Shown: positions 52,350 through 62,128, counted from the first letter of the stretch. The stretch is DNA of 64,000 bases from an uncultured Bacillota bacterium (GCA_958426775.1 CATZZP010000014.1:1-64000); one strand, 5' to 3'. Notes: a model not told the origin generated them from the letters alone. Numbers and translations are program-made.

Positions 52350-54425
52350 ATGGACGAGAATAAGGCGGTCAACAAATACAGACCGTATATAATAATTTTA
52401 ATAGCTGTTATATTAGCCGAAATCTTTATTTTCAACTGGAGATTTATTGAGGGCATAGGCTATGAAAAGACCGAGCTGACTTCCTATACCTGCGGTTCGG
52501 GCATTACATATGTAAACAGAAATGAAATAGGGGTCAAACCAAGCGGTGATAAATGGATTGAGTTTAAGGGCTTTGATGTGCCAGTTGAGAACGTATATAT
52601 CAGCATAAGCAATAAGCGTAACTATGATGATGAGTCTTTAAAGGAGGGCGGAGACTATGCCTACAAAAGGCTTGCAGTAGTTCTCAGCATTACAGATGAG
52701 GCTAATGCACAGTATCTGGATATGCCTGAAAGATATATTGTAGACGGCGTGGAGCGTACTAAATATCTTAAACTGCATACGGCAGGCAACAGTGACAGCC
52801 TTAAAATACGCTTTAACGGTGTTGATAACCAAAACCTTATAATTGAGGAGGTTTCCCTTAACAAGCAGGTGCCGTTCAGTGTAAATATCTTTAGAATGAT
52901 ATTTGTCTTTATTGTGCTTTGGCTTGGATATATCCTTCGTTACGGTTCACCTGTATACAATATTAAGTTTAAATATGCCGCTTACGGTCAGCTTTGGATA
53001 ACAATTTTAGTTGTTATTATTAATATAGCTTTGGCAGGTCTTGTGGGTCTTACCAACCCTAAGTTCCAAAACCCCGGTTGGGAGCATCACAAGCAGTATA
53101 ATTATCTGGCAGACTCATTTAATAACGGTCATGTTTATCTGGATTATGCAGAGCCTCCCCAGGCTCTTATTGATATGGAAAATCCCTACGATAAAAATGA
53201 ACGTAACAGGGTAATGAGAGAGAAGGGTGCAGGCTACAAGTGGGACCATGCCTATTATGAGGGCAAGTATTATGTTTACTTTGGTGCATTGCCCGTGCTT
53301 ACATATTATCTGCCTTATAAGAATTTAACGGGTGAGGAGTTTATGACTTATGCAGGCGTGTTTATTAACGCTGTAATATTTATAATCTTTGCCTTTATGC
53401 TTATGAATAAGGTTATAAAACGATGGTTTAAGGATATTCCATTTGTAAGCTATCTGCTTTTAACAGAGGTTCTGGTTGCCTCAAGCGGTATTATTTTTTC
53501 CTTGAGAAAGCCCGATATTTATGCAATGCCTATTTCAATGGCACTTATGCTTGTAACGGTTGGCTTGTATTTTTGGATAAGTGCATGGGATTGCAGGCTT
53601 AAGCTTACAAAGACAATTCAGCTTTTAATAGGCTCACTTTGTATGGCTCTTGTTGCAGGCTGTCGTCCTCAATTTTTAATAGCCTCATTCCTTGCTATAC
53701 CTTTGTTTTGGAGGACAGTATTTAAGGACAGAGAGCTGTTTTCTAAAAAATCTATAGGAGCAAGCATTGCTTTTGTACTGCCCTATGTAATTGTTGCCGC
53801 AGTGGTAATGTGGTACAATTACGCACGCTTCGGTTCTGTGTTTGACTTTGGTGCTAATTACAACCTTACAACTAACGATATGACAAGACGAGGCTTTGAG
53901 TTTGGCAGAATACCGTTCGGCATATTCTGCTACTTCTTGCAGCTGCCTGTAACCTACAGTAAATTTCCGTTTATTACAGGTACAAACCTTTCAAACTGGT
54001 ATATGGGTACCAGTATAATGGAAATGATGTTAGGCGGTATACTTGCAACCCAGCCTGTGCTTTGGATTTTAGCATTGACTAAGTGGCTTAAGGCAGAGCT
54101 TAAGGATAAGGGGCTGTTTGCATTTGTTATTTGCGGATGTATATTTTCGGTGGTAGTAGCAATAGCAGATACTCAAATGGCAGGCATTCTTTACAGATAT
54201 TATGCAGATTTTACCTATCTTATGTTTATACCTGCTATTCTTGTTGCTTTAACATTATTGGAAAAGCTTGACAAAAAATATGTTGCCTTTAGCATAACAG
54301 CCTTATGCAGCCTTTCCTTGGCTTATGACTTTGCACTTTTATTTGTACAGGGTGATTATTATCACGATTTAACTAACCCTGATTTTTATTATTCTATTAC
54401 ATCAGCCTTAACCTTTTGGCTGTAA
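52350..54425 (+). CDS. Polytopic membrane protein, GT-C-like
   Basis: 691 residues. One N-terminal transmembrane helix (about 13-31), an extracellular domain of about 130 residues, then ten or more transmembrane helices. A conserved-looking loop after the third helix contains WEHHKQYNYLADSF and YKWDHAYYEGKYYVYFGALP, rich in acidic and aromatic residues as in GT-C glycosyltransferases. I do not recognise a named family. The next gene is a polyprenyl-phosphate GT2, the usual donor-maker for GT-C enzymes, so I infer transfer of a sugar to an extracellular acceptor (wall polymer or protein). Confidence 0.7.
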   Translation: MDENKAVNKYRPYIIILIAVILAEIFIFNWRFIEGIGYEKTELTSYTCGSGITYVNRNEIGVKPSGDKWIEFKGFDVPVENVYISISNKRNYDDESLKEGGDYAYKRLAVVLSITDEANAQYLDMPERYIVDGVERTKYLKLHTAGNSDSLKIRFNGVDNQNLIIEEVSLNKQVPFSVNIFRMIFVFIVLWLGYILRYGSPVYNIKFKYAAYGQLWITILVVIINIALAGLVGLTNPKFQNPGWEHHKQYNYLADSFNNGHVYLDYAEPPQALIDMENPYDKNERNRVMREKGAGYKWDHAYYEGKYYVYFGALPVLTYYLPYKNLTGEEFMTYAGVFINAVIFIIFAFMLMNKVIKRWFKDIPFVSYLLLTEVLVASSGIIFSLRKPDIYAMPISMALMLVTVGLYFWISAWDCRLKLTKTIQLLIGSLCMALVAGCRPQFLIASFLAIPLFWRTVFKDRELFSKKSIGASIAFVLPYVIVAAVVMWYNYARFGSVFDFGANYNLTTNDMTRRGFEFGRIPFGIFCYFLQLPVTYSKFPFITGTNLSNWYMGTSIMEMMLGGILATQPVLWILALTKWLKAELKDKGLFAFVICGCIFSVVVAIADTQMAGILYRYYADFTYLMFIPAILVALTLLEKLDKKYVAFSITALCSLSLAYDFALLFVQGDYYHDLTNPDFYYSITSALTFWL

Positions 54426-54453
54426 TCTCACCAAAACAAAACAGGAGGTTTAT

Positions 54454-55404
54454 ATGGACACAAAAAAAACAGTGGCAGTGCTTGTGCCTTGCTACAATGA
54501 GGAAAAAACCGTAAAAAAAGTAGCAGAGGACTTTATGGCGGCTTTGCCCGAGGCTACAATTTATGTTTATGACAACAACTCAACAGACAAAACCTATGAA
54601 ATTGCTTCATCTTTGGGTGAAAGAGTTGTAGTAAGAAAGGAGTACCGTCAGGGCAAGGGTCATGTAGTACGCAGTATGTTCAGGGATATTGACGCAGACT
54701 GCTATATTATGATTGACGGCGACGATACATACCCTGCCGACCATGCAAGGGAAATGGTGGATTTAGTCCTTAATGAGGGTTATGATATGGTTATAGGGGA
54801 CAGGCTTTCCTCAACCTATTTTCAAGAAAACAAGCGAGCATTTCACGGCTTTGGCAATAAGCTTGTAAGAGATTTGATAAACGGGCTGTTCAAAAGCAAT
54901 ATAAAGGATATTATGACGGGCTACAGAGCCTTTAGCTACGACTTTGTAAAGATGATGCCCATTACCTCCGGAGGCTTTGAGATTGAAACGGAAATGACAA
55001 TCAATGCTCTGGATAAGCGCTTTAATATTAAGGAGATACCTATTAACTTCCGTGACAGGCCTGAGGGCAGTGTGTCTAAGCTCAATACCTTCAGCGATGG
55101 CATGAAGGTGCTTAAAACTATTGCGGTTATGTTTAAGGAATACAGACCTATGATGTTTTTCGGTACTATAGCAACCCTGCTTATATTAATAGCGGCAATT
55201 CTTTTTGTACCTATACTTATGGAGTACTTCCAAACTCATCAGGTGCCAAGGTTCCCTACCCTTATTTTTGCATCGGGTTGCTCCGTTGTAGGTGTAATTT
55301 CCTTTGCAATAGGCGTTATACTTGATGTTATGGTTAAGAAAAATAAGCAGGAGTTTATTATTAACCTTAATATACTTTCATCACAGAGAAGAAATATGAA
55401 GTAA
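54454..55404 (+). CDS. Polyprenyl-phosphate glycosyltransferase (GT2, GtrB/DPM1-like)
   Basis: 316 residues. An N-terminal GT2 domain (about 5-220) has VLVPCYNEEKTV at the nucleotide site, IDGDDTYP as the DxD metal motif and DIMTGYRAFS. Two C-terminal transmembrane helices (about 230-252 and 263-285) are typical of GtrB-type enzymes, which load glucose or a related sugar on undecaprenyl phosphate. It starts 28 bases after the GT-C-like gene and probably serves it. No GtrA-like flippase gene is adjacent. Confidence 0.88.
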   Translation: MDTKKTVAVLVPCYNEEKTVKKVAEDFMAALPEATIYVYDNNSTDKTYEIASSLGERVVVRKEYRQGKGHVVRSMFRDIDADCYIMIDGDDTYPADHAREMVDLVLNEGYDMVIGDRLSSTYFQENKRAFHGFGNKLVRDLINGLFKSNIKDIMTGYRAFSYDFVKMMPITSGGFEIETEMTINALDKRFNIKEIPINFRDRPEGSVSKLNTFSDGMKVLKTIAVMFKEYRPMMFFGTIATLLILIAAILFVPILMEYFQTHQVPRFPTLIFASGCSVVGVISFAIGVILDVMVKKNKQEFIINLNILSSQRRNMK

Positions 55405-55410
55405 TAACGG

Positions 55411-55446
55411 ATTGTCGGCAAGCAAGTCTTGTCGGCAATTTTTTGT
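55411..55446 (+). terminator. Terminator after the GT2 gene
   Basis: ATTGTCGGCAAG (55411-55422) pairs with CTTGTCGGCAAT (55428-55439) with two G-U pairs, then six T residues. Confidence 0.82.
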
Positions 55447-55459
55447 GTCTAAAAACATA

Positions 55460-55488
55460 TTGACAAAGTAGGAAATGTATATTATACT
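55460..55488 (+). promoter_or_regulatory. Strong promoter of metY
   Basis: TTGACA (55460-55465), a 17-base spacer and TATACT (55483-55488). Confidence 0.85.
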
Positions 55489-55499
55489 GTTCATAATAA

Positions 55500-55516
55500 C
55501 CTATTAAATTACTAGG
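55500..55516. promoter_or_regulatory. Possible Rrf2-type operator before metY
   Basis: CCTATTAAATTACTAGG has CCTA/TAGG ends around an AT-rich centre, like sites of Rrf2-family sulfur or Fe-S regulators (CymR, IscR). It lies about 5-20 bases after the expected transcription start. The match is partial. Confidence 0.35.
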
Positions 55517-55532
55517 AAATAAGGAGGATATT

Positions 55533-56828
55533 ATGAGCTTACAGGACAGAAATTTACATTTTGAAACTTTGCAGCTTCACGTAGGACAGGAAAATGCCGA
55601 TATTGCCACAGGTGCAAGGGCTGTGCCTATTTATCAGACTGCCGCCTATGTATTTGATAACTGTCAGCAGGCTAAGGACAGATTTGACTTAAAGGAGGGC
55701 GGTAATATCTATACCAGATTGCAAAACCCTACTCAGGATATTTTTGAGAAAAGGATTGCAAGTCTGGAGGGAGGTATTGCAGCTCTTGCTCTTTCAAGCG
55801 GTGCGGCGGCAATTACCTATGCAATACAGGGGCTTGCTAAGGCAGGAGAGCATATTGTGGCATCTAACAATATTTACGGCGGCACATACAACCTGCTTGC
55901 ACATACTTTGAGGGATTACGGTATTGATACTACTTTTGTTGACCCTGATAATCTACAGGAGCTTGCAGAGGCAATTAAGCCAAATACAAGGGCAGTCTTT
56001 ATTGAATCCATAGGTAACCCCAATGCTAACCTTATTGATATTGAGGCTGTGGCGGAAATTGCCCACAGAAATAATATTCCCCTTGTGGTGGATAATACCT
56101 TTGCTACCCCTTATCTTTTAAGACCTATTGAAAGAGGTGCTGATATAGTTGTTCACTCTGCAACTAAATTTATCGGCGGACACGGTACTGCCTTAGGCGG
56201 TGTTATTGTGGACAGCGGTAACTTTGACTGGGAAAAATCAGGCAAGTTTCCTTCTGTTACAGAGCCTAATCCAAGCTACCACGGCTTAAGCTTCTCTAAG
56301 GCTGTAGGCAGAGCCGCATATATTACAAGAATAAGGGCTGTCCTTTTAAGAGATATGGGTGCAAGCCTTGCTCCTCTCCATAGCTTTCTGTTTTTACAGG
56401 GGCTTGAAACCCTCTCCTTAAGAGTGGAGCGGCATATTGAAAACACACTTAAGCTTGTGGACTACCTTAACAAGCATCCTCTTGTGGAAAAGGTAAATCA
56501 TCCCTCCCTTAAGGACAATAAATATCATACACTGTACAATAAGTACTTCCCTAAGGGCGGTTGCTCTGTCTTTACCTTTGAAATCAAGGGGGACTCTGCT
56601 AAAACACAGAAATTTATAGACAATTTGCAGATATTTTCCCTTTTAGCTAATGTGGCAGATGTTAAATCTCTTGTAATTCACCCTGCGACCACCACCCATT
56701 CCCAAATGAGTAAACAGGAGCTTGCTGACTGCGGAATTAAGGAAAATACGGTAAGACTTTCGGTTGGTACCGAGCATATTGACGACCTTATTGAGGATTT
56801 GGAATGTGCTTTTAATTTAATACAATAA
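55533..56828 (+). CDS. metY: O-acetylhomoserine sulfhydrylase (MetY)
   Basis: 431 residues, PLP enzyme of the Cys/Met metabolism group. It makes homocysteine from O-acetylhomoserine and sulfide. N-terminal FETLQLHVGQENAD and PIYQTAAYVFD, the PLP-lysine motif HSATKFIGGHG and the C-terminal HPATTTHSQMS are typical of MetY, and the length (about 430) separates it from the shorter cystathionine enzymes (about 380). AAGGAGG sets the start. Monocistronic, with a strong promoter. Confidence 0.94.
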   Translation: MSLQDRNLHFETLQLHVGQENADIATGARAVPIYQTAAYVFDNCQQAKDRFDLKEGGNIYTRLQNPTQDIFEKRIASLEGGIAALALSSGAAAITYAIQGLAKAGEHIVASNNIYGGTYNLLAHTLRDYGIDTTFVDPDNLQELAEAIKPNTRAVFIESIGNPNANLIDIEAVAEIAHRNNIPLVVDNTFATPYLLRPIERGADIVVHSATKFIGGHGTALGGVIVDSGNFDWEKSGKFPSVTEPNPSYHGLSFSKAVGRAAYITRIRAVLLRDMGASLAPLHSFLFLQGLETLSLRVERHIENTLKLVDYLNKHPLVEKVNHPSLKDNKYHTLYNKYFPKGGCSVFTFEIKGDSAKTQKFIDNLQIFSLLANVADVKSLVIHPATTTHSQMSKQELADCGIKENTVRLSVGTEHIDDLIEDLECAFNLIQ

Positions 56829-56921
56829 TTTATTGAAATTTACCGTAAATTCATAATGTATAGTTGAAAAAATCCTAAAAAACAGTTAAAATAAGATTAA
56901 ATATATGTAATTGTTTTATGG

Positions 56922-59213
56922 GTGATTAACTTGGGGAAAAGAAAAAAACTTAACAAAAGAATAATCAATTTAATACTGTTTATAGCTGTTATGAGCGTAA
57001 TGTTTTACGGTGCGGCAATTACGGTGGACAGAATAATTACAGATTATTGCTTTGAAACCTTAGATGATGCTGCAGCTCAGTATGCACGAAATATTAATAG
57101 GGAAATTGACCGCAGCTTTGAGGACTTAAAGCTTATTGAAAGCCTTTGGAGAATAAGAAGTGCAGGCTATGATGATGTAAACGCTCAGATAGAAAGGCTT
57201 TTTGAACAGGCAGAGATTGACCCTTTCGGTGCTTTAATGCCTGACGGCAGCTTTTATTCTCCCGAAAGCTACAGCTTTTTAGGGAAGGAGCTAATCTATG
57301 AGGAGGAAGTAAAAAAGGGTCGGTATATATCTAAGGTATATAAGACAGAGAAGGGACAAAGCTTTATTTGCCTTGCCGTGCCTGTAGATGATATTTGTAT
57401 TCTCTATGGCTTTGAGGACCTTTATGAGCTTTCTCAGTCAAGCGGGGTAAACCTTTATGAAAATGACAGAATGAGCTACATTATAGACGGCAATACAGGT
57501 GAAATTATACTTGGGGTAGGTCGTGACATAGAGTTTTACGGCAGAGGAAAGCTTGGTGAAAATGTTCAGGTTGCTAATGGCTACAGCCTTGAAAAAATGT
57601 ATGAGGACATAAAAAACGGCAAAAGCGGTCATCTTGTTTGTACCTCAAAATATTGGGAGGGTGATTGCTATGCCGCCTATGCACCTGTTGGTGTGGACAA
57701 CTGGATTGCAATGCTTAATGTAGATGAAAGCATTATGATTGCAAGGGCAATACAGACAAGAAAAATTTTAATATCCCTGGGAATTGCCCTTGCTCTTGTC
57801 TTTGTTGTTAACTTTGTATGGAATATTTTTGATGTACACAAGGAGGTTTCCCATAGCAAAAAGCGTCTTAAGTCTATGACGGAAATCTTTGGGGTACAGC
57901 AGATTTTACTGGAAGCAAACGACACGTCTCAGCTTATTAAGGAGGCTCTTGCCGAGGCGGGCAGGATTTTAGAGGCGGAGTCGGTGCTGATTATATCCGT
58001 TGAGGGCAACAGAATTACCGAGGTTTACGGCTGGGCGGAAAATGAAGAGCTTGCTAAGCCTGATTTAAAAAGACTCAGAGTACAAAGAGCCTTCCCCGAT
58101 ACATATCCTATCCTTATGAAGGGCGAGGCGGTTATATATAAAAAAGGCAGGGACAGCTACAAGGAATTTTCTGCCGATAACGTAAACTCTGTTATTATGG
58201 TGCCTGTAAGGGATAAACAGAATAAAATAATAGGTGGCTTTGGTGCCGTAAATCTGGCTAAGGAGGATTATGATTTATACCTTTTAGAGCTTATGGCACG
58301 CAACTTCCTTATGGCTCTTAATAATGCAAAGGCTTATGAGATAATTAAAAAAATGGGTACAATGGATAGCCTGACGGGTTTGCAAAACCGCAACAGTTAT
58401 CAAAAAAAGCTTGTTGACCCGAAAATCCTCGAGCATTCCTCTTTGTACTGTATTTATATGGATGTTAACGGGCTTCATGAGCTAAACAACCACTTAGGTC
58501 ATGCCAGCGGTGATAAAATGCTTAAATTTACAGGCAGTCTTATTATAAGCACTTACGGTCTTGAAAACAGCTACCGTATAGGCGGTGACGAGTTTGTGGT
58601 ATTTTGCTCTGATGTGGAAAAGCAATGGGTTAAGGAAAGTGTGGAGAACTTTCAAAAGCAAATGTCTGCTATGGGCTATGATATTTCCGTAGGTGTTGCC
58701 TGTCGGGAGGGTGATATTAATGCTGAAATGCTTGTATCACAGGCTGAAATGCAAATGTATAAGGAAAAACGCAGATACTATGAACAAAACGGTAATTCGG
58801 AAAAATCCAGGGAGATGAACGTAAAGCTTGAAAAAATCCTTATTGAAAAAAGGGACAATGATAACTTTATCTCCATTATATCTGACTACTTCCTGGGTGT
58901 GTACGTAGTTAATATTAAAACCGATAATGTGCGTATTATCTGCGGTGAAAAGTGCTTCAGGGATATATTAAAGGCTAAGGATTGTAAGTTTTTACCGGCA
59001 GTAGCGGCTTATCTTGAGGGTCTTGTATTACCCGGGGAGAAGGAGGCTCTCTTAAAGCTTCTTGACTATAATGAGGTTGAGGCTGTACTTGCTAAAGAAA
59101 AAAGAGTTAAAAGAACTTACAGCCTTGCAGACGGCAGACAAATTATGCTCAGAGTATATAGGTATGACGGTGACGAAAATGAAACTATCTGGCTTTTGGA
59201 GGAGAGGCAGTAA
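56922..59213 (+). CDS. Membrane sensor diguanylate cyclase (GGDEF)
   Basis: 763 residues. First transmembrane helix about 13-35, an extracellular dCache-like sensor (about 40-280), second helix (about 283-305), a GAF domain (about 330-475), GGDEF domain (about 485-625; intact GGDEF at 554-558, MDSLTGLQNR at its start) and a C-terminal PAS-like region (about 650-760). It should make c-di-GMP in response to an outside signal. No EAL or HD-GYP gene is in the window. The start is GTG 56922 or TTG 56931, both with weak sites. A repeat element follows directly. Confidence 0.9.
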   Translation: MINLGKRKKLNKRIINLILFIAVMSVMFYGAAITVDRIITDYCFETLDDAAAQYARNINREIDRSFEDLKLIESLWRIRSAGYDDVNAQIERLFEQAEIDPFGALMPDGSFYSPESYSFLGKELIYEEEVKKGRYISKVYKTEKGQSFICLAVPVDDICILYGFEDLYELSQSSGVNLYENDRMSYIIDGNTGEIILGVGRDIEFYGRGKLGENVQVANGYSLEKMYEDIKNGKSGHLVCTSKYWEGDCYAAYAPVGVDNWIAMLNVDESIMIARAIQTRKILISLGIALALVFVVNFVWNIFDVHKEVSHSKKRLKSMTEIFGVQQILLEANDTSQLIKEALAEAGRILEAESVLIISVEGNRITEVYGWAENEELAKPDLKRLRVQRAFPDTYPILMKGEAVIYKKGRDSYKEFSADNVNSVIMVPVRDKQNKIIGGFGAVNLAKEDYDLYLLELMARNFLMALNNAKAYEIIKKMGTMDSLTGLQNRNSYQKKLVDPKILEHSSLYCIYMDVNGLHELNNHLGHASGDKMLKFTGSLIISTYGLENSYRIGGDEFVVFCSDVEKQWVKESVENFQKQMSAMGYDISVGVACREGDINAEMLVSQAEMQMYKEKRRYYEQNGNSEKSREMNVKLEKILIEKRDNDNFISIISDYFLGVYVVNIKTDNVRIICGEKCFRDILKAKDCKFLPAVAAYLEGLVLPGEKEALLKLLDYNEVEAVLAKEKRVKRTYSLADGRQIMLRVYRYDGDENETIWLLEERQ

Positions 59214-59458
59214 AAAATCCTTTAACGAAAGACTTTTCTTTGTGAGGGCATAAAGAAAAGCTTGACCAAAAGAAAGGGAATAGATTTTTATACAGTTACT
59301 TAATTTTTCGGTCGGTTCCGTGTTTTTTAGAAAAACACTAGACTCCCTCAAAATTATCCCGAAGGGAACGTAACAGTAAAAAATCCTTTAATGAAAGACT
59401 TTTCTTTATGAGGGCATAAAGAAAAGCTTGATCAAAAGAAATGGCTTGACCAAAAGAA
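59214..59458 (+). repeat. Dispersed repeat: partial plus full copies 4 and 5
   Basis: A partial unit (59214-59280, hairpin arm CTTTTCTTTGTG with a G-U pair) is followed by a diverged full unit (about 59281-59458). In the latter the first hairpin is GTGTTTTT (59320-59327) with AAAAACAC (59331-59338): the sequence differs from copies 1-3 but the pairing is kept. The distal 12-bp stem is unchanged. Confidence 0.85.
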
Positions 59459-59485
59459 AAGATATATTACAAGTATATTAAATCT

Positions 59486-59525
59486 AAGGCTTATGCACAA
59501 TAAATATTTGCAATAAGCCTTTTTT
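59486..59525 (+). terminator. Terminator before the walR gene
   Basis: AAGGCTTA (59486-59493) pairs with TAAGCCTT (59514-59521), with an inner TGCA/TGCA pair, then a T run. Confidence 0.7.
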
Positions 59526-59576
59526 AGTATTATAATTAAGGTAATACTTATAAAAGCGTAAGGGAGGTATATGGTA

Positions 59577-60266
59577 ATGGACTATAAAATTCTTGTGGTA
59601 GATGACGAGGCAAGCATTGTAAATATAATTTCCTATAACCTTAAAAAAGAGGGATATGAGGTTATAACTGCCTCCGATGGCGAGCAGGGATATGAGCTTG
59701 CAAACACCCAAAAGCCTGATTTAATATTGCTTGATATAATGATGCCTGTTATGGACGGATACGAGGTTTGCCGTAAAATAAGGGAAAAAAGCAATGTACC
59801 TATTATTATGCTTACTGCAAGGGCAGATGAGGTTGATAAGGTTTTAGGTCTTGAAATGGGTGCTGACGACTATGTAACAAAGCCCTTCGGCAGCAGGGAG
59901 CTTATAGCAAGGGTTAAGGCTAATCTAAGACGTGCCCCAAAGACAGCAGAGCCTGTTTCAAGCGGTAATGTGGCTGTATACGGTGACCTTACAATTGACT
60001 TTGACCGCTATGAGGTTCGTAAAAGAGGCGAGGTTATCAACCTTACCTTAAAGGAGTTTGAGCTTCTTAAATTCCTTGCAACTCAGCAAACTCAGATTTT
60101 CACCCGTGAAAAGCTCCTTGAAAAGGTATGGGGCTATGAATATTTCGGTGAACCCAGAGGTGTTGATGTTACCATACGACGTTTGAGGGAAAAAATTGAG
60201 GACGACCCGGGAAAGCCAAGGTATATTAACACCAAAAGAGGTGTAGGCTATTATTTTTCCTCCTGA
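59577..60266 (+). CDS. walR: OmpR-family response regulator, WalR-like
   Basis: 229 residues. The receiver has acidic pair DD near residue 9-10, phospho-acceptor Asp53 in LLDIMMP, Thr80 and Lys102 in TKPFG. A winged-helix effector ends with TIRRLREKIEDDP and TKRGVGYYF. ATG 59577 is used since AGGGAGG is 9 bases before it; ATG 59571 is too close. The partner kinase, a YycH-like gene and nearby WalR-type boxes favour WalR over PhoP, which is very similar. WalR controls cell-wall hydrolases in Firmicutes and is usually essential. Confidence 0.88.
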   Translation: MDYKILVVDDEASIVNIISYNLKKEGYEVITASDGEQGYELANTQKPDLILLDIMMPVMDGYEVCRKIREKSNVPIIMLTARADEVDKVLGLEMGADDYVTKPFGSRELIARVKANLRRAPKTAEPVSSGNVAVYGDLTIDFDRYEVRKRGEVINLTLKEFELLKFLATQQTQIFTREKLLEKVWGYEYFGEPRGVDVTIRRLREKIEDDPGKPRYINTKRGVGYYFSS

Positions 60267-60294
60267 TTAGATGCATGGGAAAGTGGAGATATAA

Positions 60295-62061
60295 ATGGTT
60301 AGCATTCGTTGGAAATTAGTTTTTATGTATCTTTCTCTTGTGTTTATAGTTATGCTTGTAAGCGGTACCTTTATTATTATGAGCATAACCTCTCAGGAGA
60401 ATGAAAAGGCGAAAGAGGAGCTTATTCAGTATGCCGCCTATATTGAGGAGCAGGTTATTGAGCAGTATGATGACCCTGAGGATTTCAGCAAGGGAATAAC
60501 CTCTCTTGTTATTACAAACTCCTCACAAAAGAACTTCAGCGGGCATATCCTTGATAAAGAGGGCAAAACCGTTGCAAGCTCAATTACAACCGATGAGGGT
60601 AGTTTTCAGACCTTTAACGGCTCAGAGGTTATATCTGCCTTAGCGGGTGAGGACAGGTTTGTGTCAGGTAAATGTGAGGCAGACGGCAACGGTCAGATTA
60701 AGGAATGGGTAAGCTATGCCCACAGTGTTAAGGACCAACAGGGCAATGTAGAGTATGTTGTCTATGTTCGGATGGACGGTGAAAGCATTAAGCAGAGCCG
60801 ACAGCAGGTTACAAACACTATCTTTATTGCCGTATTTATTGCCATTATTCTTGCGGGAGCAGTTGGTATGCTGTTTGCAAACACAATTACAGGTCCCATT
60901 ATTGTACTTACTAAAAAGGCTAACCTCCTTGCAAAGGGCAAGCTTGAACAGCATGCAGTTGTTAAAAGCAATGACGAAATAGGTCAGCTTACACGTAGCT
61001 TTAACACTATGGCAAGAGAGCTTAGAAAAAACGTAACAGAGGTTGAAAGCCAGAGAGATAGGCTGGAGATTGTCCTTCATAATATGACAGACGGTGTTAT
61101 GGCTTTTGACGAAAGCGGAATACTTATTCAGGCTAACAAGGTTTGCTATGATATGATTGAAATGGACAATATCCTTGTATCCCTGGACTGGTTTTTGGAA
61201 AAGCTATCCCTTGACAGAAGCTGTATACGTCCCGGCGGCAAGGAGATTATAGTCAATCAGGACGGAAAGTATATCTCCGTTGCACTTATGCCCTACTCCG
61301 CAGGCAATAAGCTCAGCGGTGTAGTAGTAGTTCTTCATGATATTACAAGGCACAGACAGCTTGATGATATGCGTAAGGAGTTTGTTGCAAACGTTAGTCA
61401 CGAAATAGGCACACCTCTTACTACAATCAAGGGCTATGCAGAGCTTTTGCTTGACGGTGCTATTGAGGATAAGGCGGTTGCTATGGACTTTTTAAAGGAG
61501 ATAGATGTTGCCGCCGACAGAATGAAGCTGCTGCGGGATGACCTTCTTGACCTGTCAAGGTTTGATACAAAGGTAAATAAGTTTGACTTTGCAAAGGTTG
61601 ACTTAATTGAGCTGGTAGACGGCTGTGTAAGGCAGAATGTAGTTGTTGCCTCACAGAAGAACCAGACCATTACCTTCAGAAAGCCTAAAAAACCTATGTT
61701 TATTATGGCAGATGCCGCAAGAATAAACCAGGCAATTACAAACATTATTTCAAACTCCGTAAAATACAGCCCTGAAAATGCTTCTATTAAAATAGTGGCA
61801 AGGGAAGGTGAAAAGCACTATTCTGTCAGCATTTCCGATAACGGTATAGGTATGCCTAAGGAGGCTCTTGAAAGAATTTTTGAACGCTTTTACAGGGTTG
61901 ATAAGGCGAGAAGCCGTCAAATGGGCGGCAATGGCTTAGGTCTTGCTATAGTTAAGGAAATTATGGACGCCCACCACGGCACTATTAATGTACAAAGCGA
62001 GGAGGGCAAGGGTACAACCATGACCTTGACCTTTCCTAAGCTAAAGGACAATGTAACATAA
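60295..62061 (+). CDS. walK: Sensor histidine kinase, WalK-like
   Basis: 588 residues. TM1 about 10-30, an extracellular domain (31-175), TM2 (about 176-198), HAMP (199-250), PAS (about 255-350), HisKA with His369 in NVSHEIGTPLTTIKGYAELL, and an HATPase domain with NIISNSVKYSP, DNGIGMP and GNGLGLAIV. Full WalK layout. The H-box reads HEIGTPL where most kinases have HELRTPL. Separated from walR by 28 bases with GTGGAGA upstream. Confidence 0.9.
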   Translation: MVSIRWKLVFMYLSLVFIVMLVSGTFIIMSITSQENEKAKEELIQYAAYIEEQVIEQYDDPEDFSKGITSLVITNSSQKNFSGHILDKEGKTVASSITTDEGSFQTFNGSEVISALAGEDRFVSGKCEADGNGQIKEWVSYAHSVKDQQGNVEYVVYVRMDGESIKQSRQQVTNTIFIAVFIAIILAGAVGMLFANTITGPIIVLTKKANLLAKGKLEQHAVVKSNDEIGQLTRSFNTMARELRKNVTEVESQRDRLEIVLHNMTDGVMAFDESGILIQANKVCYDMIEMDNILVSLDWFLEKLSLDRSCIRPGGKEIIVNQDGKYISVALMPYSAGNKLSGVVVVLHDITRHRQLDDMRKEFVANVSHEIGTPLTTIKGYAELLLDGAIEDKAVAMDFLKEIDVAADRMKLLRDDLLDLSRFDTKVNKFDFAKVDLIELVDGCVRQNVVVASQKNQTITFRKPKKPMFIMADAARINQAITNIISNSVKYSPENASIKIVAREGEKHYSVSISDNGIGMPKEALERIFERFYRVDKARSRQMGGNGLGLAIVKEIMDAHHGTINVQSEEGKGTTMTLTFPKLKDNVT

Positions 62062-62128
62062 ATTTAATATTTTCTCTGTATGGCTTATTCAGTGGCTTTG
62101 TCGTAATTTGCGGTGAGCTTAAATAAAT

